Shown: one piece after another, positions 23,859 to 32,118 of the stretch
Layout: each line of letters begins with the position of its first letter
How positions within the stretch are numbered: the first letter of the stretch is position 1
Assembly (NCBI GenBank): GCA_005880615.1
Contig: VBID01000129.1
Coordinates: 1-36,870 of the forward strand
From: Chloroflexota bacterium
GTDB taxonomy: Bacteria > Chloroflexota > Dormibacteria > CF-121
Direction: 5' to 3'
Length of the DNA stretch: 36,870 nucleotides
Notes under the pieces: model-generated
What the model was told of the DNA's origin: nothing
The model's database searches: none
Seen by the model: only the letters and a program-made list of their open reading frames with translations
Translations under genes and position numbers: made by a program

Positions 23859-25453
23859 TCGGCCAAGCAGTCCGCGCGCGGCGGCGCCAAGGAGGTGTGC
23901 CCAGCCTGACCGAGAGCGTCGCCAAGCTCGTCCCTCTGGAGCGCTTTCGCTGGTTGCCTCTCCTCCCCACCGTGGTGGTGGCCGTGTCCGCCTTGGCAGC
24001 CCTGGCTCTGACCGGCTTCGACGGACTCTACGGTCAGGACTCATTCGCGTACTTCCACTACGCGACGGGTTCCGTGCGCCAGAACCTGCTCCATCTCCAA
24101 CCGCCGCCGCCGTTTTTCTGGCCGCCGGGGTATCCGCTGCTGGTCGCGCTTTTGTCCCTGGTAGTTGGCGTCGTCCCGCTCACGGGGCAGCTGGTGAGCA
24201 TCGCCGCCGGCGCTGCGGTGCCAGGCTTCACCGTCCTGCTGGCCATGGAAATGGGGAGACGGGACCACACGGCGGCAACGAATCTTCCCTGGCAGTCCGT
24301 GCCGCTGGTCGCCGGCCTGGTCGTGGCCGCGACCGGGCAGTTGCTGCAATCCAGCGTCGTGGTGATGTCCGACACGGTCGGCCTCTCCGCCGCGACGGCG
24401 GGCGCGTGGGCGATTGCCCGATACCGTCGAACCGGCGAGGCGCGCTGGCTGGCCATCTCCGCGGGGGCGTTCGCCTGGGCGATCAGCACGCGCTGGATCT
24501 ACGGCATCGTCGCCCTGCCCTTTCTGGGGTGGGCACTCGTCCTGCTTGCACGGCGGCTGGGCCGGACGGCCCTTCTGCACGCTGCCGGTGCCGCCCTAGT
24601 CGGGGCGGTGATCCTCGGGCCAACGCTGGGGCGGGCCATCGCTGGCCTCATCACAGGCGGGAATGCGCCGTTCGCCGGCGATCTGCAGGTCTACTCGTGG
24701 AGTCCCCTGAATGCGCTGCACCGAGTGTTTATGACGGGAGATGGGCAGCTCATCTACAACCTTCCGAACGGGCTCTACTACGCACTTGCGCCTGGGTCGT
24801 GGTGGTATTTCGGTCCCATCCTGGCCGCGCTGATCGTGGCGGGTCTCTGGGCGGTGCTCCGCCGCCGGGTAGCGCCGACGGCCGGCCTCCTGGTCGCCTG
24901 GGCAGGCAGCGTCTACCTCTTCCACGCCGGCGCGCCCTGGCAGAACCCACGATTCGCGCTCGCCTATCTGCCGCCGCTGGCCATCCTCGCCGCTGTGGGG
25001 TTCGCCCAACTACGGGCCAGCGGAAGCCGCTCGATCCGCCGAGCCGCTACGGTCTGGCTGATCAGCGGGCTGGCGTTCGCGGCCGTGGGCAGCGCCGTGC
25101 TGACCGACCGCTTCATCGAGCGGAAGCAGAACGACGTCGCGACGGTTCGGTGGACCGAGCGGCTCGCACCGCCGAATGCGCAGCTGCTCACCTTCGGGTT
25201 GACCGCCACCTTTGCGCAATACAGCCGGCTGCAGACGCTCGACCTCTCGGACCCCGGCTCGTCGAAGATCGAGCAGCTTCTCTCCAGCGGCCGGCCGACA
25301 CTGGTGCTACTCGACGTGGCGGACATCGAGCGGCAGTGGACCGGGCGGCCACCCTGGGCAAGCTACCGGGCGCTGCGGGACGGACCCGGGCTGCGTCGGC
25401 TGGGCGCGCGTGGCGGCTACACCCTCTTCAGCGTTGCGGAACGCGCGCCGTGA
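23855..25453 (+). CDS. Polytopic glycosyltransferase (GT39/ArnT/PMT-like)
   Basis: A 532-residue membrane protein with about 10-12 hydrophobic helices and a soluble C-terminal region of about 90 residues. The first periplasmic loop has YGQDSFAYFHYATG, where the acidic residues take the place of the catalytic Asp region in polyprenyl-phosphate-sugar transferases. FFWPPGYPLLVAL and ISTRWIYGIVALPFL fit the superfamily. It would transfer a sugar from a lipid-phosphate donor outside the membrane. GTG 23855 is chosen for its four-base overlap with the previous stop. ATG 23819 and GTG 23897 (preceded by AAGGAGG but too close) are alternatives. Confidence 0.8.
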   Translation: MIGQAVRARRRQGGVPSLTESVAKLVPLERFRWLPLLPTVVVAVSALAALALTGFDGLYGQDSFAYFHYATGSVRQNLLHLQPPPPFFWPPGYPLLVALLSLVVGVVPLTGQLVSIAAGAAVPGFTVLLAMEMGRRDHTAATNLPWQSVPLVAGLVVAATGQLLQSSVVVMSDTVGLSAATAGAWAIARYRRTGEARWLAISAGAFAWAISTRWIYGIVALPFLGWALVLLARRLGRTALLHAAGAALVGAVILGPTLGRAIAGLITGGNAPFAGDLQVYSWSPLNALHRVFMTGDGQLIYNLPNGLYYALAPGSWWYFGPILAALIVAGLWAVLRRRVAPTAGLLVAWAGSVYLFHAGAPWQNPRFALAYLPPLAILAAVGFAQLRASGSRSIRRAATVWLISGLAFAAVGSAVLTDRFIERKQNDVATVRWTERLAPPNAQLLTFGLTATFAQYSRLQTLDLSDPGSSKIEQLLSSGRPTLVLLDVADIERQWTGRPPWASYRALRDGPGLRRLGARGGYTLFSVAERAP

Positions 25454-26604
25454 GGATCGGTCTGGTCGTCCCCGGGTTCAGCGCGGATCCAAGCGACTGG
25501 TGCATTCCGGCGCTGCGCGATCTGGTCCGCCAGCTCGCCCCGGCTGCCGACATCCACGTCTTCGCCCTTCGGTATCCCTATCGGGCCGGGCAGTATGAGC
25601 TCTTTGGCGCCCGGGTGACCGCCTTCGGCGGCGGCGAGGCGCGCCGTCGGGGGAGCTTAGGGCTATGGGGCCGGGCCGCCATGGCGCTGGCGGCCGAGCA
25701 CCGTCGCCGCCCGTTCGACGTGCTGCACGCGTTCTGGGCCGGGGAGACCGGTGCGCTGACCGCGCTGGTCGGCCGGGCCCTCGCCATCCCCACGGTGGTC
25801 AGCCTGGCGGGCGGCGAGCTGGTGGGGCTCAAAGACATCGGGTACGGGGGTCTCCTCCGGCGGGCGGAACGCGTGAAGACGCGGCTGGCGCTCCGGCTCG
25901 CCCACGTCGTCACGGCCGGCTCCACGCTGGCGCTGGCACTGGCGCAGCCCTGGCTGCGTCCGGCGGCGGCGTCCGGTGCCAGGAGAATTCCGCTCGGCGT
26001 CGACCTCTTGAGGTTCACCCCGGTGCGGCTCTCACCGGGTGATGGTCCAGCGCGCATCCTGCACATCGCGTCGCTGGCTGGCGTCAAGGATCAAGCCACG
26101 TTGCTGCGCGCGGCGGCCTTGCTTCGGCAACGCGGCTATGTATTCGAGCTGGAACTGGTGGGCAGCGGACCGCTCGAGCCGGAGCTCAGGTCGCTCGCCA
26201 GCCGGCTCGGCCTAGACAACGTGGTCCGATGGCGGGGAGCCATCGGCCACGAGCGGTTGCCCGGCGAGTACCCACGCGGTCAGCTGTTCGTGCTGAGCTC
26301 GCGGCACGAGGCGCAGGGGATGGCCGCGCTGGAAGCCGCCGCGTGCGGCCTGCCGGTGGTCGGCACCAGGGTCGGCATCATCCCCGAACTTGCCCCCGAC
26401 GCCGGTCGGGTCGCCCCGGTCGGCGATGCGGTCGGCCTCGCGGATGGGATCGCCGAGCTCCTGGATGATCCCCCGGCCTTGGCTCGCCTGGGGTGCTCGG
26501 CCCGAGAGCTCGCCGCCGCCGAGTTCGGGCTGGAGCGGTGCGCCGCTCGGTTCCTCGATTTGTACGCTGAGGTTACGGCTCGATCGCGTAACCGCCATCC
26601 GTAG
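25450..26604 (+). CDS. GT4-family glycosyltransferase
   Basis: A 384-residue GT-B enzyme. The N-terminal half begins IGLVVPGFSADPSDWCIPAL and includes HAFWAGETGALTALVGR and SLAGGELV. The donor half shows ILHIASLAGVKDQATLLRAA, ELVGSGPLEPEL, and the EX7E-type block SSRHEAQGMAALEAAACGLPV, then GTRVGIIPELAP. The long frame upstream is a shadow of the polytopic transferase. The start GTG 25450 overlaps the previous stop (GTGA). Fifth gene of block C. Confidence 0.9.
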   Translation: MRIGLVVPGFSADPSDWCIPALRDLVRQLAPAADIHVFALRYPYRAGQYELFGARVTAFGGGEARRRGSLGLWGRAAMALAAEHRRRPFDVLHAFWAGETGALTALVGRALAIPTVVSLAGGELVGLKDIGYGGLLRRAERVKTRLALRLAHVVTAGSTLALALAQPWLRPAAASGARRIPLGVDLLRFTPVRLSPGDGPARILHIASLAGVKDQATLLRAAALLRQRGYVFELELVGSGPLEPELRSLASRLGLDNVVRWRGAIGHERLPGEYPRGQLFVLSSRHEAQGMAALEAAACGLPVVGTRVGIIPELAPDAGRVAPVGDAVGLADGIAELLDDPPALARLGCSARELAAAEFGLERCAARFLDLYAEVTARSRNRHP

Positions 26605-26612
26605 GTGAGCGG

Positions 26613-26888
26613 GTGAGGGTTCGACGTGGCCACCGCGCGAGCGCGGCGGTCTTCGCGCGCCGGGCGGCGTCGGTCCTGGTCCGTGGGGCTCCGGGGATCT
26701 TGATCGGGGTCGTGCTGACGGGACTCCTGTGGTTGGGGCTGATCCCGGTGGCCTTGCGCCTCTACGCGCAGCGGCGCTCGCTCGCAGGCACCTATGTCTC
26801 CTGGCTTGTTGATGTCCTCGTGCTGGGCTTGAATACCGCGCTGCTGGTCGCGCTGGTCAAGGTCGATGGCCTGGAGAGGCCGAAATGA
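26613..26888 (+). CDS. Small two-helix membrane protein
   Basis: A 91-residue protein: a basic N-terminal segment rich in Arg and Ala (about residues 1-26), then hydrophobic helices at about 28-50 and 64-85 with a short basic loop between. Both termini are probably cytoplasmic by the positive-inside rule. No family recognised. The start is GTG 26613, eight bases after the GT4 stop, and its end overlaps the next ATG by four bases. That is typical of a real gene held in the operon. It could be a helper subunit for the flanking glycosyltransferases or the polymerase. Confidence 0.65.
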   Translation: MRVRRGHRASAAVFARRAASVLVRGAPGILIGVVLTGLLWLGLIPVALRLYAQRRSLAGTYVSWLVDVLVLGLNTALLVALVKVDGLERPK

Positions 26889-28084
26889 GGATCTGCGCCA
26901 TCAGCGCGTTTCCCCCGACCATCGCCGGAACTGCCGATTATGGGGCGCACCTGGTCCAGCATCTCGCGCGCGATCCAGGGGTGGAAGCCGTGATCGTCCT
27001 CGCCGACCAGAGGGCCGGAGCGCCCCACCGCGAGCGCATTGGACGCGTCGACGTGCGTCGAGTTTGGAGACGGGATCGCGCCGGCACCAGCCTCGCGCTG
27101 CTGCGCGAGCTTCGGGCGGCGCGCCCCGACGTGGTCTGGTTCAACCTCGGGCTGACCATGTTCGGGACTGGCCCCGCGGCCGCGGCTCTGGGGCTGATCG
27201 CGCTCCTGTGCCCGAGCGTGCTCGGATACCGACTGGTGGTCACCCTGCACGAGCTGCCCCCTCTCTCCAATTTCGCCGGGCTGGGTCTTCGCGCCGGTCC
27301 CGGACATTTCGCCGCATCCCTAGTGCCGAGGGTCGTGCTACGGGCCGACCGGGTGGTGGTGACCCTCGATCGCTACCGCCGTTTTCTGACCGACCTGTGC
27401 GGGGCCGGCAATGTTGTGCACATTGCGCACGGCGCGTACAGCGAACCGGAGTTCGCGGACGAACCGGAACGGGAAACGGCGCTGGTGTTCGGTACCTTTG
27501 GCCCGCACAAGGATCCGGGACTCGTGGCGGAGGCGGTGGCGCGCCTGCGCCCGAGGCGACCCGCCATCCGGCTGGTGGTGGCCGGCGCCGATCACCCACG
27601 CTTCCCAGGCTTCATGGCAGACTGTCGCGCCCGCCACCGATTGAATGGGTCGTGGATCGGCTACGTGCCCGCGGAGCGGCTGGGGGCGCTCTTCGCGGCG
27701 GCGACGGTGGTGGTCGTCGCTCCACGGGCGTCCAGCGGGTCGTCGGGGGTGATCTATCGCGCCATGAGTCACGGCCGAGCGGTGCTCGCCAGCGACCTGC
27801 TCGACTACCGGGGGCTCGCCCATGACGAGGGCCTGGAGCTGGCGTGGTTCGAGCCCGGGAACCCGGCCAGCCTCGCCAGCTCGCTCGACGTGTTGCTCGG
27901 CGATCCCAAACGTCGCCGCCGGCTCGCCATGCACAACCTCGAAGCCTTGCGGCGGCTGGGACCGAGGCAAACCGCCGAAGCCTATCTCGCCGCGTTCGAC
28001 AAAGCAGACGGATGGGCGATGGCCCGGCCCGATAGGCGAGGCGGCCACCTGGCACCGGCACTCGAGGCGGGCGGGGAGGCGTGA
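26885..28084 (+). CDS. GT4-like glycosyltransferase
   Basis: A 399-residue GT-B protein. It opens with ICAISAFPPTIAGTADYGAHLVQHL (glycine-rich acceptor loop) and has LVVTLHELPPLSNF and LVFGTFGPHKDPGLVAEAV. The donor half has VVAGADHP, then APRASSGSSGVIYRAMSHGRAVLAS. Here the usual acidic E of the EX7E motif is replaced by a Ser-rich loop, so the donor site is diverged. The last 40 residues are basic and disordered-looking. The start ATG 26885 overlaps the small membrane protein; the stop overlaps the next GTG (GTGA). Confidence 0.85.
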   Translation: MRICAISAFPPTIAGTADYGAHLVQHLARDPGVEAVIVLADQRAGAPHRERIGRVDVRRVWRRDRAGTSLALLRELRAARPDVVWFNLGLTMFGTGPAAAALGLIALLCPSVLGYRLVVTLHELPPLSNFAGLGLRAGPGHFAASLVPRVVLRADRVVVTLDRYRRFLTDLCGAGNVVHIAHGAYSEPEFADEPERETALVFGTFGPHKDPGLVAEAVARLRPRRPAIRLVVAGADHPRFPGFMADCRARHRLNGSWIGYVPAERLGALFAAATVVVVAPRASSGSSGVIYRAMSHGRAVLASDLLDYRGLAHDEGLELAWFEPGNPASLASSLDVLLGDPKRRRRLAMHNLEALRRLGPRQTAEAYLAAFDKADGWAMARPDRRGGHLAPALEAGGEA

Positions 28085-29799
28085 AGGCCGTTCGAGGTCC
28101 GCTGCTCGGTGTGTGGCTGGCGCTCTGCTTCCATGGCCCGCTGGTCGCGACCGGGCTCTACCGGTATGGCTGGGACGCCACCACGCATATGTTCTTCGCC
28201 GACCACTACCGCCGAGCGTGGTTCGGGCTGTGGGAGCCGCGCTGGTTCGGCGGGTTCTCGGTCAGCTCGTACCCGCCTCTCGTCCACCAGCTCCTGGCGT
28301 TGCTGAGCGTTCCGCTTGGGTATGACGGCGCCTTCGCGGTCCTCCTCCTGCTGACCCTGGTGGCGTTTCCGGTCGCGGTCTGGCGCTTCTCCCAGCTGTT
28401 TGTGCCTCCCGCGGCGGCCAGCTCGGCCGCCGTGGTGGCGGTGTTCCTGCCTGGAGTGCCGCTGGCCGCCTACGCCTACGGCCAGCTGCCGACCCTGGTC
28501 GCCCTTACGCTCACCCTGTTCCTGGTGTTCGAGTGCACCCGCTTCGTCGAATCTGGTGGCCACCTCAAGCTTGGACTGATTACGGGGCTGGCCGGGACGG
28601 CCTTCGCGGCGCATCACGCCACGCCCCTCTTGTTCCTGCCGCCGGCGTTGCTCGCCGGACTATCCACAGTGTTGCGCGGGGTGGACGGCGGCATGGGCGC
28701 CGTGCGCCTTCGCCGTGCGTTGATGACCGCGGCCGCCGTCGCCCTTGCCGGCATTGTGGCCATCGCCCCCTTCTGGTTGTGGGCCAACGGCGGGATCCAC
28801 CAGGCGTTCATCCCGCACAATAGCCGGGCCAACTTCCTGCTTGACTCCGGCGCGCAGGCGCTCTACCTGTGGGGCGTATACGGCGTTCTTCCCGCGCTGG
28901 CGCTCTTCGGCTTGCGGCTCCACCCCGATCGCCGCACCGCCGCCGCGGCCATCCTGGCGGGCTGCCTGGGGATCCTGGGCCTGGGCGGCACGACCCCCAT
29001 CCCCTCGGTGCTGTTCGGACGGCAGTGGCAGTGGCTCACCTACGATCGGTTCGCACTCTGGGGCGCGGTCGCGCTGCTTCCCCTGGCGGGTCTGGCGCTT
29101 GACCGCCTCCTGTCGGCACGCGTGGCCGTGACCCGCGCCCTCGGGCTTGCCGCCCTGGCTGCGCTCCTCGCCTACTCCAGCGCCAACGCGGTCATGGCCT
29201 TGCTCGGACCGGCCCTCCCCTATCAGCGAGACCTGCGACCGATCGCGCAGTTCCTGAACGACGGACGCTCCCAGTGGCGGTATCAGACCTTCGGCTTCGG
29301 GATTGATGCGGTGCGCCTCGGCACCATGACGTCGGCCACCACGCTTGACGGCGCGTACTACTCGGCGAGACGCGTCCCGGAACTGACGACCAGTGGGATT
29401 GGCATGCTGGATGGCGCGCTCTGGTGGGATTCCTCCGGCGGCGTGCTGCGTCGCGTGCTGGCCCGGGCCGACGAGTATTCGATCCACTGGGCCTTCGTCG
29501 TGGACCCGCACTATGACAGCTACCTGCTCCAGGCTGGCTTTGCCCCTCGCGGAACGCTGGCTGGGGGAATCGAAGTCTGGGAGAACGCCGCCGCCCCGCC
29601 CGTGCCGGCCAGCGCGCGTGGCTTCGCTGCTCCGGACTTCCCGGGCATCCTCTGGGGGACTCTGCCGCTCGCGTTCGCCATCCTCACGCTGGCCTTCGCG
29701 CTGGTGAGGCGGTGGACCGTCGTACCCGGGTGGACGAGCCATGAGCCCGCGGCGCCGCACGTCTCGCCTAGCCCTGCGGCCAGTCTGGCCCTCCAGTAG
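28081..29799 (+). CDS. Polytopic membrane protein, probable glycan-modifying (PTPS-related / YfhO-like)
   Basis: A 572-residue protein with about 10-12 membrane helices and an extracytoplasmic C-terminal domain of about 180 residues before a last helix. The first loop YRYGWDATTHMFFADHYRRAWFG, with WFGGFSVSSYPPLVHQLLAL, resembles the PTPS-related/YfhO group of membrane proteins, which are placed near GT-C transferases. The acidic D after W in the first loop fits a GT-C catalytic position. Function is unproven: a lipid-linked sugar transferase is the likeliest. The start GTG 28081 overlaps the preceding stop by four bases. Confidence 0.65.
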   Translation: MKAVRGPLLGVWLALCFHGPLVATGLYRYGWDATTHMFFADHYRRAWFGLWEPRWFGGFSVSSYPPLVHQLLALLSVPLGYDGAFAVLLLLTLVAFPVAVWRFSQLFVPPAAASSAAVVAVFLPGVPLAAYAYGQLPTLVALTLTLFLVFECTRFVESGGHLKLGLITGLAGTAFAAHHATPLLFLPPALLAGLSTVLRGVDGGMGAVRLRRALMTAAAVALAGIVAIAPFWLWANGGIHQAFIPHNSRANFLLDSGAQALYLWGVYGVLPALALFGLRLHPDRRTAAAAILAGCLGILGLGGTTPIPSVLFGRQWQWLTYDRFALWGAVALLPLAGLALDRLLSARVAVTRALGLAALAALLAYSSANAVMALLGPALPYQRDLRPIAQFLNDGRSQWRYQTFGFGIDAVRLGTMTSATTLDGAYYSARRVPELTTSGIGMLDGALWWDSSGGVLRRVLARADEYSIHWAFVVDPHYDSYLLQAGFAPRGTLAGGIEVWENAAAPPVPASARGFAAPDFPGILWGTLPLAFAILTLAFALVRRWTVVPGWTSHEPAAPHVSPSPAASLALQ

Positions 29800-29815
29800 C
29801 GAGCGGTGAGGTGAG

Positions 29816-31201
29816 GTGAGGGCAACGGCCGCCCGCTTCGGGTGGGTGGCGCTGTGCCTCGTCCCCCTGTCCCTCGGCGTTGGCCGTTTCTGGTATCTGT
29901 ACATCGCTCCCGGCGAAGGTATCCCGTACCAGTACCGCTCGGTCGCGCTTTCGGCGACGGATGGACTCGCGGCGCTGACCTGCGTCGGCTGGCTCGCCTG
30001 GCGCTGGCGATCCGGACCGCAACCTGGCGTGCCCCGAGGCACCGGCTTCGTCCTGGCGGCGCTCGCGCTACTGGCCCTGGCCGCCGCCGCGAGCCTGAAC
30101 GCGGCGGTCGACCGGTCGATCGCGCTGGGTGTCACCGCCCAGCTGGCGATCCTGGTCCTGTTCTTTCTGGCTGCCAGCGACCTGCTCGCGCGCTTCCCGC
30201 GGCGACACGTGCTCACCGTCGCCTCGGTCGCGGTCGTCTCGCAGGCCCTGCTCGCAGCATGGCAGGCCGTTGCCCAGAGCACTACCCCGGCCGGGCGGCT
30301 CTTCAATGGGTGGGCGACGGAGCTGACTGCCCATGATCAGGGAGCGAGCGTGGTCATGCTGCCGGTTGCCGGCCGCTGGCTGCGGAGCTACGGCACCTTT
30401 CCGCATCCCAACATCCTCGGTGGCTTCCTGGCACTGAGCCTCGCCCTGATCGCGATCAACGACGATCCACGCCTCAGCCGGCTGCGCGCGGTGGCCCTGG
30501 TGGCCGGCCTGGTCGCCCTGCTGCTGACCTTCTCACGGGCGGCCTGGCTCGCCGTCCTGCTGGGGGCCGCGACGGGGCTGTTCGCCACACCAGGCGCCAA
30601 GGTCACCCTGCTCAGGATTCGCGGGCGACTCGCCGTCGCGCTGGCGCTTGCGCTGTTTATGCTGGTCGTCCTCGTCCGAGTGGGGAGCCAGGGGTCCCTG
30701 GTCGAGCGGAATTCGATGGACACCCGGCGCTTCTACGACTCGGTGGCGTGGAAGGTCGTCGCCCGAGGCATCCCGGTCGGCGCGGGAAACCTCGTGCTGG
30801 CGCAGCAGCACCTTCTGGGGGCTGCCTCGGCGGGAAGCGAGCCCGCCCACGACGTGTTCCTCATCGCCCTGGCCGAGCTGGGACCACTCGGCCCGGCCGC
30901 GTGGCTCTCGATCCTCGGCAGCCTGCTGGCCGTTGCCTGGCTGCGGCGCGCCGACCGGAGCGCCCGCGCCGGTCCACTCGTCGCCGCGGCCGTGCTGGCC
31001 CCACTGCTTCTCTTCGATCACTACCTCTGGACGCAGTCGCCCGGTCGCGTGCTGCTCGTGTTGACACTCGCGTTGCTCATGAGCCTCCGAGCTGCGCAGG
31101 GCAGCGACAAGCAGCCCGGCGCGGCCGGCCGCCAAGTGGAGACATCCGCGGCGGCGTGCTGCCGGCCACCAGGTTCTCTGAATACGTTCGCTGGGAGTTA
31201 A
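29816..31201 (+). CDS. O-antigen ligase / polymerase family protein (Wzy/WaaL-like)
   Basis: A 461-residue inner-membrane protein with about 11-12 helices and one large periplasmic loop. Family signs: YGTFPHPNILGGFLALSLALI (the conserved loop with HPN), LLLTFSRAAWLAVLLGA (membrane-edge Arg), and AHDVFLIALAELGPLGPAAWLSI near the end. It would polymerise or ligate lipid-linked repeat units on the outer face of the inner membrane. The start GTG 29816 lies inside a (GGTGA)3 tandem repeat, so GTG 29811 is an out-of-frame near-copy. Last gene of block C; no second Wzy candidate is present. Confidence 0.87.
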   Translation: MRATAARFGWVALCLVPLSLGVGRFWYLYIAPGEGIPYQYRSVALSATDGLAALTCVGWLAWRWRSGPQPGVPRGTGFVLAALALLALAAAASLNAAVDRSIALGVTAQLAILVLFFLAASDLLARFPRRHVLTVASVAVVSQALLAAWQAVAQSTTPAGRLFNGWATELTAHDQGASVVMLPVAGRWLRSYGTFPHPNILGGFLALSLALIAINDDPRLSRLRAVALVAGLVALLLTFSRAAWLAVLLGAATGLFATPGAKVTLLRIRGRLAVALALALFMLVVLVRVGSQGSLVERNSMDTRRFYDSVAWKVVARGIPVGAGNLVLAQQHLLGAASAGSEPAHDVFLIALAELGPLGPAAWLSILGSLLAVAWLRRADRSARAGPLVAAAVLAPLLLFDHYLWTQSPGRVLLVLTLALLMSLRAAQGSDKQPGAAGRQVETSAAACCRPPGSLNTFAGS

Positions 31202-31273
31202 AGGCGCAGCCGTAAGCAGGCTGAGTCGGCTACGTTATGAAACGCAGAACCTATTCACCGGGGAGGCCAGTTC

Positions 31274-31891
31274 ATGCGTATACGTTCGCTCGTGATCGCC
31301 CTGGGTGCCGCAATCGCCCTCGGCGGTCTTTCCGCCTATGCGGCGAACTCCCATGGCTCGGCAGTCAGTAGCTTCGCCAGGACGACCACGCTCCAGGGAG
31401 CTCTCCGCGGTGACGCGGTCAGCGACCTTGCCAGCGTGCACGGTGCCACCAGTTCGACAACCTTCCGCACTGGCACGGCGAAGTCCAAGGACGAGGCGAA
31501 CGAGAGCCCGGCTTGCGTGGCGGCTGAGAATGCCATCACGGCTCTTCGAGCCGCGGACCGGACCGAAGACCAGACTGAGCACGGCGCCACCGGGGCGACC
31601 ACCATCACCAGGACGGCCGATCGCGCGGAGGATCGGACCGAGCGAGCGAGCGCTGAAGCCGCGCGCGACGCCGTCCAGGCAGCCTGCCGTCCGGCGCGCA
31701 CCGTGGCGTGTACCGCGGCCATGGATGCCCTGAGGGCCCTGCTTACCGCCGATCGGGCGGAAGACACGGCCGAGCCGCGCCCGGCGACTGACGCCGCGCG
31801 GGCGGCCGACCGGATTGAAGATGCCGCGGAGAAGCAGGCGCACCGGACCGCCATTCAGGCAGTCATCGCGGCCTGCGGCGACCGGCGCTAA
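31274..31891 (+). CDS. Secreted four-Cys repeat protein, paralogue 1 (novel family)
   Basis: A 205-residue protein. A Sec signal peptide (residues 1-24; cleavage near AYA/ANS) is followed by a Ser/Thr-rich region (25-75). Two Cys-bracketed units of about 57 residues follow: C81-C138 and C146-C201. Each unit holds two ADRxED-type helical motifs (AADRTEDQTE, TADRAEDRTE; TADRAEDTAE, AADRIEDAAE). That suggests two charged helical hairpins, perhaps each closed by a disulfide. No known family is recognised. The ribosome site GGGGAGG precedes ATG 31274. The next gene is a paralogue, and their leader sequences also match in part. Confidence 0.75.
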   Translation: MRIRSLVIALGAAIALGGLSAYAANSHGSAVSSFARTTTLQGALRGDAVSDLASVHGATSSTTFRTGTAKSKDEANESPACVAAENAITALRAADRTEDQTEHGATGATTITRTADRAEDRTERASAEAARDAVQAACRPARTVACTAAMDALRALLTADRAEDTAEPRPATDAARAADRIEDAAEKQAHRTAIQAVIAACGDRR

Positions 31892-31916
31892 GTCCGGCCA
31901 CCACTACCTGAATCTT

Positions 31917-31940
31917 GGGGGGAGGGGTCCCCTGCCCCCG
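31917..31940 (+). terminator. G/C-rich hairpin after paralogue 1
   Basis: GGGGGGAGGGG (31917-31927), a T, then CCCCTGCCCCC (31929-31939) pair into a long stem with one bulge. It lies 26 bases after the stop of the first repeat protein, as expected of a terminator or attenuator between the paralogues. No U tract follows. Confidence 0.5.
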
Positions 31941-31953
31941 TTTACGAGCTGAT

Positions 31954-31987
31954 ACCCCCTCCCAGCCCTCGCCCAAGGGGGACGGAG
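31954..31987 (+). repeat. Dispersed GC-rich hairpin repeat (copy C)
   Basis: ACCCCCTCCCAGCCCTCGCC followed by AAGGGGGACGGAG. The C-rich leader and CCC/GGG pairing match copies at 20405-20440 (other strand) and 32825-32860. It lies between the two paralogous secreted-protein genes. Confidence 0.45.
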
Positions 31988-32118
31988 ATTTGCCCCGTCG
32001 CAGTCGGGAGAGCTCCGAAGGGGTAGCTATGCAGGCTGGGGTTCGGGAACCTCTGCCCGTAAGCGAACTCAACTGTTTGCGTTAGTAAAGGGCAAGACCG
32101 GTAAAGGGAGGATTCCTC

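Noticed and set aside
23821-25449. Plus-strand frame upstream of the GT4 gene, open for over 500 codons
   Set aside because: It is a shadow of the polytopic glycosyltransferase in the neighbouring frame; Arg/Pro/Gly-rich composition and no domains. The GT4 starts at GTG 25450.
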